DNA of 64,000 nt from Methylotetracoccus oryzae (GCF_006175985.1 NZ_SRSH01000004.1:186001-250000), one strand, 5' to 3'. Positions 7,259-16,958 are shown, counted from the first letter of the stretch. Numbers and translations are program-made. The notes: generated by a model not told the origin, from the sequence alone.

Positions 7259-9172
7259 ATGAACAGCGAGAAACCTGTGACCACGGTTTTCGAACCCGAT
7301 CTGGCTGCGCGCAAGCGAGACACCATCGAGTCCTTCCTGCGCTTCGCCGAGGGTCGGGAGATCCCGGCCTGGCCGCTCGAACTCTTTCTGGAGATCAGCA
7401 ACGTCTGCAACCTGAAGTGCGCGATGTGTTCCACGTTCTCCGCGCTGAATCCGCACCGCTACACCGAGCTGAAGATGGCGGACCGCGGTTTCATCGATCT
7501 ACGGAACGTGCAGTCGGGTCTCGATACCCTGCTGCAGCATGCCTTGAACGTACATTGCTTCGGCTACGGCGAACCCACGGTTCATCCCGATTTCCGCAAC
7601 TTCCTGACCTACATCTCCCGCTACCGGGTCATGATCGACTTCTTCACGAACGGAATGTACCTGACGCACGAGCTGTGTGCTTTCCTGGTCGACAGCCGTG
7701 TGGAACGAGTGACCGTGAGCTTCTCCGGCGTGACCAAGGAGGAGTACGAGAACGTCTATCTCGGGGGCGTTTACGAGACCGTGCTGCGAGGCATCGAGTC
7801 CCTCGCCGCCGAGAAGGCGCGACAGCGCAGCGCCTACCCATTGATCGAGATCAACTCGTTGTCGTTCGAGCACCATGTGCAGCAGCTCGATCGGTTCGTC
7901 GACTTCATGGCCGATCACGGCGTCAACGTGATCCATCTCAAGCGGCTGCAGACCCAGTTCACGATCCCGCAGCTCAAGGGGCACGAGGCAGCGCTGCGTC
8001 CGTGGATCGAGGGAACGATCCTCGACCGCGCCCACCGCCGGGCCAAGGCACGCGGCATCGTGCTGTCGGCCGCGCAGTTTCAGATGACCGAGGTCAAGAC
8101 GGACGTCGAGTGGCAGGAGGCCAAAGCTCAGCAGGGGCTGCCCACTTCATCGGCCAGCGCAACCGTCATCCCTATCAGCGATTTCAAGCGCCTCAGCCGG
8201 GAGTCCAGGCCGCCGCGACCTCCGGAAGGCAGCGCGGTCGAAGAGACCGATGTCTATCATGAGATTCCAGCCGGGCGCGTCCGCGAGTATCTGGGTATCA
8301 AGCCTGCGGCATCGGCGACCGACCCGTTCCACTGCATGGAACCGTTCAAGACGGTTTACGTCCGTCGCAACGGCTTCGTCAAACCCTGCTGTTTTGCGAA
8401 TGACCGCGCACCGGCGCTGGGCCTGACGACACGCAGCAGCGGCGCCGAAATCTGGCGCGGGCCGCGTTACGAGGCTCTGCGCACGGGCATCCTGAACAAC
8501 GAATACCCCGAGGCCGCTTGCACCTACTGCCTGAGGCACAAGATCGGGCCACGCCGGCATAGCGCCGAAAACAAGATCGACGCTTACCTGGCCTGGTATC
8601 GCGAGAATTTCGGCGAGCCGCTGATGCCGAGCCCGGTGGCGCGGCTGAGGGCACTCGGCGACAACCGCGACATCGCCGAGCGCTTTCTGCGGCAACACCC
8701 GGAACGTCGCGCGGCAGCGGCGACCCCGGTGCAAACTGCGCCCGAGCATCCATTGCGCCATCCCTGGGCCGTGAAACGAATCGCCGAGCGCATCACCGAA
8801 CTGAATCAGCAGGGCCACACACTGGAAGACGTGGTGCAGGGCCACCTCGACGGCATCAGCGGCCGGCAGATTTTCGGCTGGGTCTGGTCACCGCTCTTCC
8901 CGCGCAAACGTTTCAACGTGGTGCTTTACGATTTCGAGACCGAGATCGGCATCGTCACGGCAGACCATTTCAGGCGCGATCTACAGCAGGCCGGAAAACA
9001 CGACGGCCGGTGTGGATTTGCGTTCGAGATTCCCGAGGAACTCTTCGACGGCTGCGTCCACGGGTTTCGCGCGCGTCTGCTGGGAACCGACTTCTTCCTC
9101 CGGTCGGCACCGATGCTGATCGAACTGGCCTCTCCGCTACCTGACCGCAGCCCTGTCGACGCTCCGGCATGA
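7259..9172 (+). CDS. Radical SAM/SPASM protein with C-terminal extension (paralogue 1)
   Basis: 637 aa, starting after a GAAGG element. Cys50, Cys54 and Cys57 (CNLKCAMC) form the radical SAM [4Fe-4S] site. A SPASM-type cluster region follows, with Cys359, the Cys pair at 377-378 (KPCCFAND) and a CTYC pair near 421. From about residue 530 a separate domain (GHLDGISGRQIFGWVWSP, then DGRCGFAFEIPEEL) resembles beta-rich modules often attached to glycan-related enzymes. SPASM proteins mature peptides or modify other substrates; the substrate here is unknown. No small precursor-peptide gene was found beside it. It converges on a close paralogue. Confidence 0.8.
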   Translation: MNSEKPVTTVFEPDLAARKRDTIESFLRFAEGREIPAWPLELFLEISNVCNLKCAMCSTFSALNPHRYTELKMADRGFIDLRNVQSGLDTLLQHALNVHCFGYGEPTVHPDFRNFLTYISRYRVMIDFFTNGMYLTHELCAFLVDSRVERVTVSFSGVTKEEYENVYLGGVYETVLRGIESLAAEKARQRSAYPLIEINSLSFEHHVQQLDRFVDFMADHGVNVIHLKRLQTQFTIPQLKGHEAALRPWIEGTILDRAHRRAKARGIVLSAAQFQMTEVKTDVEWQEAKAQQGLPTSSASATVIPISDFKRLSRESRPPRPPEGSAVEETDVYHEIPAGRVREYLGIKPAASATDPFHCMEPFKTVYVRRNGFVKPCCFANDRAPALGLTTRSSGAEIWRGPRYEALRTGILNNEYPEAACTYCLRHKIGPRRHSAENKIDAYLAWYRENFGEPLMPSPVARLRALGDNRDIAERFLRQHPERRAAAATPVQTAPEHPLRHPWAVKRIAERITELNQQGHTLEDVVQGHLDGISGRQIFGWVWSPLFPRKRFNVVLYDFETEIGIVTADHFRRDLQQAGKHDGRCGFAFEIPEELFDGCVHGFRARLLGTDFFLRSAPMLIELASPLPDRSPVDAPA

Positions 9173-9245
9173 CAACTAGGCGAGTCGAGCTCGTCGCCGT
9201 GGCGAGCATCCGCCGAGCTGATGCCCTGTGCGGAAGGGGACGGCC

Positions 9246-11003
9246 TCAGTTGGACGATACAGCCATGTCCGAGCCGCTCGCTGCGTCATCCTGGCCCGGG
9301 CGCTCGAGGTAGCACCGCAGCGAGACGATCAGCTTGCGACAGCCGGAAGCGGGGAAACCCTCGACATGAACCTGCGGGTCGTCGGTGTCGAACTGCATCT
9401 CCCCCGCGGCGGTCATCGTCCCATTCAACGGTGACAACGCCAATGGGAACTGCTCGCCCCGCTCACCGATCGCGGTGGCCGCACGGACAGCCACGCGAGC
9501 GGGCGCGTTGAACGGATCGAAACGCAGGCTCTTGATCTCAGCAAAGCAGGACACGTCGAATTCCACCACCTGATCGCGGTCCGGCACGATCGGCTGAATC
9601 ACCGACTCGGCTTCGTTGAAGGCGGATCCCGTATCCACGAAAAGCTGCGCCGAAAAGCTCGCATCGCTGATGAAGGTTTGCCCGGATACGGCCCTGAGCC
9701 AGCTCGCGTAGGCATCCACCATGCCCCGGAAATTGAGGTGCTTCGGATAGCTTTTTTGCTGCAGACAGGCTTTGCAGATCTGCATCGGATAGCGGCCGTT
9801 GCTGATGGCCTTTCGCACGGTATTGAAGCCGATGCCATTCCAGATCGCGCCGGCAGGATGCGCGTCGAGATGCCCGAGGTGGGCTTCGGTGAAGCCAAAG
9901 CAACAGGGCCGTATCGCCCCCTGCTGATTCACGTAAAGGGTCTTGAAGGGCTCGTAGCACATTGACGCCGGCGGCGTGTCCAGGGCCCTGAGTTTCAGAA
10001 ACGGGCGTATGGTTTCCGGGGTTTGGTCCATCGCGGTCACCCGCCGTGTCCCGACCTCATTCCCCTTGGGCGGGCGAATCGGCTGGACGGCCCTGGCCAG
10101 CGACTTGAACTCGGCCAGTGGCACTGCCACTTCCGCGACCTTATCCCCCCACAGGAGTTGCCTGCGCACCGCCGCTTCCTGCTCCGGCGCGCCGACCCGT
10201 GTCACGTTGCTGAACTCGTCAACGAAGTGAACGCGATGTTCGGCGGCCACCCGCTCCGCTTCGGCAATCAGCTTTCCTTCGTGCCAGGGACGCATGACTG
10301 CGGCGTGGCTGTGGAGTTCCGGCAGGACCTCGGACATGTGCAGCGGCTTCAGGTAGATCGTATCGACGCCGCGGGCCGCCATCTGCTCGACGAAGGTCGG
10401 GAGTCGATCGACATGGTGCTGGAAGGCAATGGAGTTGATCTCGATCAACGGGTAGCGGCTCCCGTGGGCCGCCTTCAACTGCGCGATGCGCTCGATGCCC
10501 TCGAGGACGGTCTCATAGCGACCGTCGAGGTACATGTTTTCGTAGTCATCCTTCGTGGCACCGGAGAAGCTCACGGTAATCCGGAAGACACTCCGGTCGA
10601 CCAGAAACCTGCACAGCTCGGGGGTCAGATTCATCCCGTTCGTGAAAAAATCGACCAGCACTTCCTTGTCCAGCAGGAAGTCCAGCAACTCCGCGAAGCG
10701 GGGGTGTATCGTCGGCTCACCGTAACCGAAGCAATGCACCAGCAGGGCATGCGACAACAGGGAATCCAGCGCAGCGAGATGATCGTCGGGCATGAAGCCC
10801 CTGTCACTGGACTTCAACACGAGGAGGCGCTTCGGATTCAACTCCGAGAACACGCTGCACATGGCGCACTTCATGTTGCAGACGTTGCTGACCTCGAGAA
10901 AGATCTCCAGCGGGTAGGCCGGGAAATCTCCTCCGGAAAGAAAGCGTTGAAACGAGTCTACGGCCTGCTGCTTCAGAGCCGTGAGGACGGGTTTTTCCTT
11001 CAT
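9246..11003 (-). CDS. Radical SAM/SPASM protein (paralogue 2)
   Basis: The ATG at 11003 gives 585 aa (MKEKPVLTALKQQAVDSFQR). The core aligns along its length with the convergent neighbour: VSNVCNMKCAMCSVFSELNP, HCFGYGEPTIHPRFAEL, FFTNGMNLTPELC and ITVSFSGATKDDYENMYLDG. The SPASM half has MCYEPFKTLYVNQQG and IRPCCFGF. The last about 130 residues form a beta-rich region unrelated by eye to the tail of paralogue 1. A longer frame to 11216 exists, but its extra N-terminus has no family resemblance. The function is unknown; the shared core suggests related chemistry with tails that select different partners. Confidence 0.8.
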   Translation of the reverse strand: MKEKPVLTALKQQAVDSFQRFLSGGDFPAYPLEIFLEVSNVCNMKCAMCSVFSELNPKRLLVLKSSDRGFMPDDHLAALDSLLSHALLVHCFGYGEPTIHPRFAELLDFLLDKEVLVDFFTNGMNLTPELCRFLVDRSVFRITVSFSGATKDDYENMYLDGRYETVLEGIERIAQLKAAHGSRYPLIEINSIAFQHHVDRLPTFVEQMAARGVDTIYLKPLHMSEVLPELHSHAAVMRPWHEGKLIAEAERVAAEHRVHFVDEFSNVTRVGAPEQEAAVRRQLLWGDKVAEVAVPLAEFKSLARAVQPIRPPKGNEVGTRRVTAMDQTPETIRPFLKLRALDTPPASMCYEPFKTLYVNQQGAIRPCCFGFTEAHLGHLDAHPAGAIWNGIGFNTVRKAISNGRYPMQICKACLQQKSYPKHLNFRGMVDAYASWLRAVSGQTFISDASFSAQLFVDTGSAFNEAESVIQPIVPDRDQVVEFDVSCFAEIKSLRFDPFNAPARVAVRAATAIGERGEQFPLALSPLNGTMTAAGEMQFDTDDPQVHVEGFPASGCRKLIVSLRCYLERPGQDDAASGSDMAVSSN

Positions 11004-11313
11004 GTCTGGGAATGAACTCCGGTTAGCGCTGCAAACGACCACCCGTGTCGAACCACACGATGACGGCGCTGCCGGCAGGAACCCAGCGGCTGGCCAGGAC
11101 AAGCGCCGGCGGGCTCGCGCCGCGCTGCGCGGGGGCCCGCCCGGAAAGTCGTGACGTGGTACAGTCACGCCATGGCTTTCCAACGCGGCGCGGAAGCGTT
11201 CCAGCGCCACTCTCACCCGCCGCTCGGCGACTCGACCGACGGCGCTGACCGTATGCTAGCAGACGCCGAGACGATCGAGCGTACCGGCAGAGTCACGTGG
11301 GCTCGGTGCAACG
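11004..11313 (+). other. Divergent intergenic region without a recognised feature
   Basis: This 310-nt GC-rich stretch separates radical SAM paralogue 2 from the EamA gene. No convincing promoter pair, hairpin with T-run or small coding sequence was seen. If the EamA start is really at 11461 the region is longer. Confidence 0.4.
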
Positions 11314-12348
11314 ATGTCGCGGCCTGAGCGCGGCCGCGAACGGATTCGCCGAAAAGCGGCGCGCATGTTAAGGCAGCGGTCTCGGTCCGGAGCCGCAGAG
11401 CCGAGCAAGGCATCCCCTTTACCCGACATTCGGCGGTCGCCAGCACGACGTTCCGACATCATGCATGGCGTCTCCTGCATGCTGACGGCCAGCCTGCTGT
11501 TTTCGATCATGAACGCCTGCGTGTTCGGCGCCACCCGCGCCGACCCGGCTTTGCCTTCGACTGTCGTCAGTTTCATCCGGGTGGTCATCAATCTGGCCTG
11601 CCTGTTGGTGCCGGCTTTGGCGGTGGGACGGCTCCGTCCGCTGCTGGGTGATCTGCGTCCCTCTTTGTGGTGGCGCGGAATCTTCGGAGCAACGGCACTG
11701 ATGTTGTCGTTCGCCGCGATCGCGCGCATCGGAGTGGGAGAAGCCGCTTTCCTCCACTCCAGCAGCGGGATATTCCTGGCACTCCTTAGCCCGTGGGTTC
11801 TGGGGCAACACACGAGCCGGTGGAGCTGGCTGGCAATCTTCGGGTCGCTGGCCGGCCTGGCACTGTTGCTGAGCCCCCGATGGGAATACGGCCACTGGCT
11901 CGGCCCGACGATGGCACTGTCCTCCGGCTGGCTCGCCGCCCTCGCCTATCTGATGGTGGCGCGTTCCGGTCTGAGCAACACCCCATCGACCATCGTGTTC
12001 TACTTCTGTTTCGTAGGCATCCTGCTTCATCTGGCCTGCTTCGCCTGGATTGCGCCGCACTGGCCTCGCGGGCTCACAACGTGGCTCTGGATCGGCGGTT
12101 CAGGCCTCGCGGCCACTGGCGCGCAGCTGCTGATGACGCGCGCCTATCAACACGCACCGGCGGCGTTGCTCGGTGCCGTCGGCTACACGGGGCCCGTGTT
12201 CAGTCTCGGCTGGAGTGTGCTGCTATTTGGCCAGCGCCCGGACACGTTGCCGCTGCTGGGTTGTGCGCTGGTACTGATCTGCGGTGCCGCACTGCCCCTT
12301 TTGATCGCCCGAGCCCAGACTCCGCGCGACGCCGCGCGTGAGCGTTGA
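11314..12348 (+). CDS. EamA-family (DMT superfamily) permease
   Basis: The hydrophobic part starts at MHGVSCMLTASLLFSIMNAC (ATG at 11461) and shows about ten membrane segments in two EamA repeats. Repeat one contains FIRVVINLACLLVPAL and AFLHSSSGIFLALLSPWVLG; repeat two contains LGAVGYTGPVFSLGWSVLLFG. Such permeases export or import metabolites across the inner membrane; the substrate is not predictable. The first 49 codons from the ATG at 11314 are Arg-rich. They may be a real cytosolic extension (positive-inside) or non-coding. No good ribosome-binding site marks either start. Confidence 0.78.
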   Translation: MSRPERGRERIRRKAARMLRQRSRSGAAEPSKASPLPDIRRSPARRSDIMHGVSCMLTASLLFSIMNACVFGATRADPALPSTVVSFIRVVINLACLLVPALAVGRLRPLLGDLRPSLWWRGIFGATALMLSFAAIARIGVGEAAFLHSSSGIFLALLSPWVLGQHTSRWSWLAIFGSLAGLALLLSPRWEYGHWLGPTMALSSGWLAALAYLMVARSGLSNTPSTIVFYFCFVGILLHLACFAWIAPHWPRGLTTWLWIGGSGLAATGAQLLMTRAYQHAPAALLGAVGYTGPVFSLGWSVLLFGQRPDTLPLLGCALVLICGAALPLLIARAQTPRDAARER

Positions 12349-12507
12349 GGTAACGGACGCTCACGCGCACAAGGAAGGCGTGCCAGCGGCAGATGTGCAA
12401 TGCGGGAAACACTGTATCGTCAGAGTCGAGTGGCATGTTTGTTTCGTGGCCGGTAGATTACGGGAGGATAAACCCCGTAGCCCAGAGCTTCTCGACCTGG
12501 AGATTCA

Positions 12508-15309
12508 ATGCTGACCCTGCCCCAAGAAAAAGCACTTCGCGACCGAATTCGGCTGATAACTCTCCTGTTGAGCCGCATCCTGAAGCGGCAGCTCGACCGG
12601 TCCGTCTACGAGGCCATCCGGGAACTCCGGCAGGGTTTCATCGCGCTGCGTGCTCACGACGATCCGGTCAAGCGGCGCCAGTTGATGGCGACGATCGAAA
12701 GCCTCAGCCCGGACGATCTGAGCCAGATCATCCGCGCGTTCAATATCTATTTCAGCCTGCTGCATGTGGCCGAGGAAGTCTTCGCGCTGCAGGAGCGGCG
12801 GCGCGATACCAACCCCCAGAGCCATCTGTGGCGCGGCTCGTTTCACGACACGCTGTTGACTTTCAAGGCGCAAGGCGTCGAACCGGATGAGTTGCAGCGA
12901 CTTCTGGATCGACTCTGTTACATGCCCGTGATCACGGCCCACCCGACGGAAGCCAAACGGCGAACCGTAAAGAGCGCGCTCCGCAATATCTTCCTGAGCC
13001 TGGAGTCGCTGGACGATCCCAGGGTTCAGGGCCGGTTTCGCGATGAGGCCATCGAAAATCTGCGCGACCGCATACAGGTGTTGTGGAAAACCGACGAGGT
13101 CCGCGCGTATAAGCCCGACGTGCGGGATGAAGTCCGCGCCGGCCTGTTTTATTTCCCGATCTCGCTGTTCCGTGCGACGACTACGGTGTACCGCAACTTC
13201 GCGCGGTCGCTGCGCGACGTCTACGGCGAGGAGGTCGCAGAACGGTTGAAGGTACCGACCTTCCTGCGCTTCGGCTCCTGGATCGGCGGCGATCGCGACG
13301 GCAACCCCTTCGTGACGCCGGAAACCACGGCGATGGCATGGCGGCTGCAGGCGCGCACGGTGCTCGAGGAGTATCTGCGCCGGATGGACCAGCTCGCCAA
13401 CCAGCTCTGCTATTCGTCCTCGCTCTGCACCCCCTCGCCAGCCTTCCAGGAAAGTCTCGACGCCGACGAGCAGCGCTACTCAAAGACCGTATTCGGGGAG
13501 CGCGCGGACCGGTTCCGCCAGGAACCCTACCGCAGCAAGATCGAATTCATCCGACATCGGCTGCGGCGCAACCTGTTGCTGGTCGATCGCGCCATCGAGG
13601 GCATCGACATCGGCCACGAGGAGCCGGGCTATGCCAGCGCCCAGGCTTTCCTGGCGGACCTGCAGTTGATGCGGGATTCGCTGATCCATCACGGCGACGC
13701 CGAAATCGCGCGCGGCGAGATCCTGGACCTGATCTGGCTCGTCGAGACCTTCGGCTTTCACCTGCTGGAACTTGACGTGCGGCAGGAATCGACCCGCCAT
13801 ACCGAGGCCGTTGCGGATATCCTGAAGTCCGCCCTCGGCGCCGACTACGAGGCGCTGGACGAGCAGGAACGCCTGGCCATGCTGAGCGACGCGATCAGCA
13901 ATCCGGTCGCCTTGCTCTACGACGTGGCCCGGCTTTCCGAGCGCACCCAGGAGACCCTGCGCTCGTTCCAGGTCATCGCTTACATGCGCCGCACCCTGGG
14001 TGCCGCGTGCTTCGGCAAGTACGTGATCTCGATGACGCACTCCGCCAGCAACGTCATGGAGGTCATGTTCCTGGCTGCGCAGACCGGTCTCGCCGGACGC
14101 CTGGCAGGCAACTGGTTCTGCCACATCGGCATCAGTCCCCTGTTCGAGACCATCCCTGACCTGGAACGGGTCGAGGGCGTGCTGTCGACGCTGTATCAGT
14201 TGCCCGTCTATCGCATGCTGTTGCAGGCCTCGAACGAGGAGCAGGAGATCATGCTGGGCTACTCGGATTCCTGCAAGGACGGCGGCATCCTGGCTGCCGC
14301 CTGGAATCTGTATGACGCGCAGAAGAAGATCGTTGCATTGTCGGAAGCGCATGGCATCCCGTGCCGGCTGTTCCACGGTCGGGGCGGCACCGTTGGCCGT
14401 GGCGGCGGCCCGACCCACGAGGCCATCCTGGCCCAGCCGCCGGGCACCGTACACGGTCAGATAAAGTTCACCGAGCAGGGGGAGGTGCTGTTCTACAAGT
14501 ACAACAACCTCGAGACCGCCACCTATGAGATGACCCTCGGCGTCACCGGGCTCCTGAAGGCGAGCATGAGCCTGATTCGTCCGGCGGAGCAGGATCGCAA
14601 CGATTATCTCGGGATCATGGACGAGATTGCCGAGATCGGCGAGAAGGCCTACCGCGACCTGACGGAAAGGACGGAGGCGTTCCTCGACTATTTCTACGAG
14701 GGCACACCGGTCCGCGAGATCTCGCTGCTGAACATCGGCTCAAGGCCCTCGCACCGGAACAAAAAGGACCGTTCCAAAGCATCGGTAAGGGCCATCGGGT
14801 GGGTCTTTGCCTGGGCGCAATCGCGCCAGACCCTGCCGGCCTGGTACGGGATCGGCACCGCCATCGAAGCGTGGCGCCAGAACGATCCCGCACGTCTGGC
14901 GAAACTGCAGCGCATGTATCGCGAGTGGCCGTTCTTCCGCACACTGCTGAGCAACGCACAGATGGCGCTGTCGAAGTCCGACATGGCGATTGCCGCGGAC
15001 TACGCCGCCCTCTGCGAGCGACCGGAGGTCGGCAGTCAGGTCTACGCCATGATCGCCGAAGAGTACCGACGTGCCACGTTCCAGATCCTGAACGTGAGTC
15101 ACATCAATGTGCTGCTGGAGGACTCACCCGCACTGGCCGTGTCCCTATATCGCCGCAACCCCTACCTCGATCCGCTCAACTATATCCAGGTATCGCTACT
15201 GCGGCGGCTGCGCGCCGCGCCCGATGACGCATACGGGGAAAGCCCCTGGCTCGGTCCGTTGTTGCGGTCCATCAACGCCATTGCCGCGGGGATGCGAAAC
15301 ACCGGTTGA
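12508..15309 (+). CDS. ppc: Phosphoenolpyruvate carboxylase
   Basis: 933 aa, a little longer than the E. coli enzyme. It carboxylates PEP with bicarbonate to oxaloacetate, refilling the TCA cycle. The signature VITAHPTEAKRRTV contains the catalytic His145, and FHGRGGTVGRGGGP lies near residues 623-636. The C-terminus ends MRNTG, matching the conserved NTG end needed for activity and allostery. A TGGAG element sits 6 nt before the ATG. It is monocistronic, preceded by a 159-nt gap and followed by a strong hairpin. No frameshift is seen. Confidence 0.97.
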   Translation: MLTLPQEKALRDRIRLITLLLSRILKRQLDRSVYEAIRELRQGFIALRAHDDPVKRRQLMATIESLSPDDLSQIIRAFNIYFSLLHVAEEVFALQERRRDTNPQSHLWRGSFHDTLLTFKAQGVEPDELQRLLDRLCYMPVITAHPTEAKRRTVKSALRNIFLSLESLDDPRVQGRFRDEAIENLRDRIQVLWKTDEVRAYKPDVRDEVRAGLFYFPISLFRATTTVYRNFARSLRDVYGEEVAERLKVPTFLRFGSWIGGDRDGNPFVTPETTAMAWRLQARTVLEEYLRRMDQLANQLCYSSSLCTPSPAFQESLDADEQRYSKTVFGERADRFRQEPYRSKIEFIRHRLRRNLLLVDRAIEGIDIGHEEPGYASAQAFLADLQLMRDSLIHHGDAEIARGEILDLIWLVETFGFHLLELDVRQESTRHTEAVADILKSALGADYEALDEQERLAMLSDAISNPVALLYDVARLSERTQETLRSFQVIAYMRRTLGAACFGKYVISMTHSASNVMEVMFLAAQTGLAGRLAGNWFCHIGISPLFETIPDLERVEGVLSTLYQLPVYRMLLQASNEEQEIMLGYSDSCKDGGILAAAWNLYDAQKKIVALSEAHGIPCRLFHGRGGTVGRGGGPTHEAILAQPPGTVHGQIKFTEQGEVLFYKYNNLETATYEMTLGVTGLLKASMSLIRPAEQDRNDYLGIMDEIAEIGEKAYRDLTERTEAFLDYFYEGTPVREISLLNIGSRPSHRNKKDRSKASVRAIGWVFAWAQSRQTLPAWYGIGTAIEAWRQNDPARLAKLQRMYREWPFFRTLLSNAQMALSKSDMAIAADYAALCERPEVGSQVYAMIAEEYRRATFQILNVSHINVLLEDSPALAVSLYRRNPYLDPLNYIQVSLLRRLRAAPDDAYGESPWLGPLLRSINAIAAGMRNTG

Positions 15310-15326
15310 GCCGATCGCCGTGATGA

Positions 15327-15348
15327 GCAGCGGGGCCTGCCCCGCTGC
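15327..15348. terminator. GC-rich hairpin between ppc and a convergent gene
   Basis: GCAGCGGGG (15327-15335) and CCCCGCTGC (15340-15348) form a perfect 9-bp stem around CCTG. It lies between convergent genes and could serve both, although neither side has a strong T-run. Confidence 0.5.
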
Positions 15349-15352
15349 CGCA

Positions 15353-15670
15353 TCAGAACGCGAGCCTGAAACCCGCCTGCGGATCAGTATCGCCGTACAG
15401 CCATTCGAGTCGGCGGGTGTCGGGCGGATCGCAAACTTCACCCGAGTAGGCCTTCAGCAAGGCCCGGGCGCAGCGCAGCGCCGGCGGCGTGAAGTACAGG
15501 CGGTAGGTCGCGCGGTCGTCACCCCAGCCCCCGTAGAGAACTGCCCCGCGAGGTCCGTTGCAGGCGATGTAGGCACCGCGAAAGGCCGCGCGAACGATCT
15601 CGGTTTCGCCCGAATCAAACTGCTCGCGAGACAGGTTGATGCGATACCACGCTATCGGCAGGGATGACAT
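15353..15670 (-). CDS. Hypothetical protein, 105 aa
   Basis: A soluble protein with no signal peptide or membrane segment, beginning MSSLPIAWYRINLSREQF and including FRGAYIACNGPRGAVLYGG. It is rich in aromatic residues (Trp, Tyr, Phe) and ends AGFRLAF. It is not recognised as a known family. It converges with ppc and is divergent from mtnB. Codon usage and frame look like a real gene. Confidence 0.55.
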   Translation of the reverse strand: MSSLPIAWYRINLSREQFDSGETEIVRAAFRGAYIACNGPRGAVLYGGWGDDRATYRLYFTPPALRCARALLKAYSGEVCDPPDTRRLEWLYGDTDPQAGFRLAF

Positions 15671-15724
15671 GCGAACAACTCCCGGTCTTGTACTTATGCC
15701 CGCCGCCAGCGGGCCTCTATGTCA

Positions 15725-15753
15725 TTGAGCGGTCGCATGGGTAAGACTACAAT
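15725..15753 (+). promoter_or_regulatory. Candidate sigma-70 promoter of the mtnBDC operon
   Basis: TTGAGC (15725-15730) and TACAAT (15748-15753) are separated by exactly 17 nt. The start point would be near 15760, leaving a leader of only about 25 nt, too short for a SAM riboswitch. Confidence 0.55.
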
Positions 15754-15783
15754 CAGCCTCCCAACGCACCTGACGCACTCACT

Positions 15784-16401
15784 GTGACCGACTCCCACCT
15801 CCAACAGGCCGCGCACGAACTCGCCGACGCCGGCCGTCAGCTGCATGCCCGTGGCTGGGTTCCTGCAACCAGCGGGAATTTCTCGATCCGGCTACCCGAT
15901 GACCGCATCGCCATCACGGTTTCCGGCAAGCACAAGGGGCGCCTGACACCAGAGGATATCATGCTGGTCGACGCCGACGGCCGGGCGCTGGACCATCGCA
16001 AACCCTCGGCGGAAACGCTGCTACATACGTCGATCTACCGCGCTTTTCCGAATGTCGCCGCGATCCTGCACCCCCATTCGCTGAATGCGTCCCTTGCCTC
16101 CCGCTTGTTCGGCGACGCGATCGTGATCGAAAACTGCGAGTTGCTGAAGGCGCTGGAGGGCATCACGACGCATGCATCGAGGGTCACGATCCCGATCTTT
16201 GCGAACGACCAGAATATCCCGCTGCTGGCGGCGCGCGTCGATGCCTATGTCGACCAGCATCCCGACATCAAGGCCTACATCATCGCCGACCACGGGTTTT
16301 ACACCTGGGGCACCACGATGCAGGACGCGCTGCGCCATGTCGAGGCGCTGGAGTTCCTGTTCGATCTCGAAATTCGCTGGCACGGAGTGAAACGCGCATG
16401 A
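15784..16401 (+). CDS. mtnB: Methylthioribulose-1-phosphate dehydratase
   Basis: 205 aa from a GTG start. This class II aldolase-like zinc enzyme dehydrates 5-methylthioribulose-1-phosphate in methionine salvage. Visible landmarks are GWVPATSGNFSIR near the N-terminus, the metal-binding HPHSLNAS and, near the end, IADHGFYTWGTTMQDALRHVE. Length matches the family. The stop overlaps the mtnD start (ATGA), so the two are translationally coupled. The other salvage genes (nucleosidase or phosphorylase, kinase or isomerase) are not in the window. Confidence 0.92.
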   Translation: MTDSHLQQAAHELADAGRQLHARGWVPATSGNFSIRLPDDRIAITVSGKHKGRLTPEDIMLVDADGRALDHRKPSAETLLHTSIYRAFPNVAAILHPHSLNASLASRLFGDAIVIENCELLKALEGITTHASRVTIPIFANDQNIPLLAARVDAYVDQHPDIKAYIIADHGFYTWGTTMQDALRHVEALEFLFDLEIRWHGVKRA

Positions 16402-16958
16402 GCCTGCTGACCATCCATCCCGAGGAGCGGCCGGAAGAGGCCGAGTGCATACGTGAACCGGACGCCATCGCAGAAACCCTGGCGGCGATCGGCGTCACCT
16501 TCGAACGCTGGACGGCTGACCGGGACCTGCCTGCCGATGCCGACCAAGCCACGATATTGGAAGCCTACCGCGGCCCCGTCGAGCGACTCAAGGCGGCACA
16601 CGGCTTTCAGTCGGCGGACGTCATCAGCGTGGGCTCCGATCACCCGCAGAAATCGGAATTGCGAGCCAAATTCCTCAACGAACACACCCATAGCGATTTC
16701 GAGGTCCGCTTCTTCGTCGATGGGCAGGGACTGTTCTACCTGCATCCCGACGAGCGGGTATTTGTCGTGCGCTGCGAGCGCGGCGACCTGATCAGCGTGC
16801 CGGCCCAGGTCCGTCATTGGTTCGACATGGGCGAAAGCCCGCACCTCAAGTGCATACGACTGTTCACGAGCCCCGAGGGCTGGGTCGCGGAGTTCACGGG
16901 CGATCCGATTGCCAGCCGGTTCCCGACGCTGGACGACCACCGGACCCGTTACGCATGA
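16398..16958 (+). CDS. mtnD: Acireductone dioxygenase
   Basis: 186 aa. This cupin-fold metalloenzyme cleaves the acireductone intermediate with O2. The bound metal (Fe or Ni) decides between the salvage product and an off-pathway shunt. The cupin metal site is in NEHTHSDFEVRFFVDG (His, His, Glu), with a further His in VPAQVRHWFDMG. It overlaps mtnB and mtnC by ATGA junctions, so all three are made from one message. Confidence 0.94.
   Translation: MSLLTIHPEERPEEAECIREPDAIAETLAAIGVTFERWTADRDLPADADQATILEAYRGPVERLKAAHGFQSADVISVGSDHPQKSELRAKFLNEHTHSDFEVRFFVDGQGLFYLHPDERVFVVRCERGDLISVPAQVRHWFDMGESPHLKCIRLFTSPEGWVAEFTGDPIASRFPTLDDHRTRYA

Noticed and set aside
7231-8262. Plus-strand frame overlapping the start of radical SAM paralogue 1
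   Set aside because: Arg-rich, out of frame with the CNLKCAMC-containing protein and without any motif.
9173-9245. RiPP precursor peptide between the radical SAM genes
   Set aside because: The 73-nt convergent gap is too short and has no plausible start with a ribosome-binding site.
13480-14454. 324-codon minus-strand frame inside ppc
   Set aside because: Antisense to the conserved catalytic region of PEP carboxylase.
15754-15783. SAM riboswitch before mtnB
   Set aside because: The predicted leader is only about 25 nt, too short for any SAM riboswitch.
16817-16954. N-terminal extension of MtnC
   Set aside because: The extra residues come from within mtnD in another frame; MIKAVLTDIEGT at 16955 is the family start.
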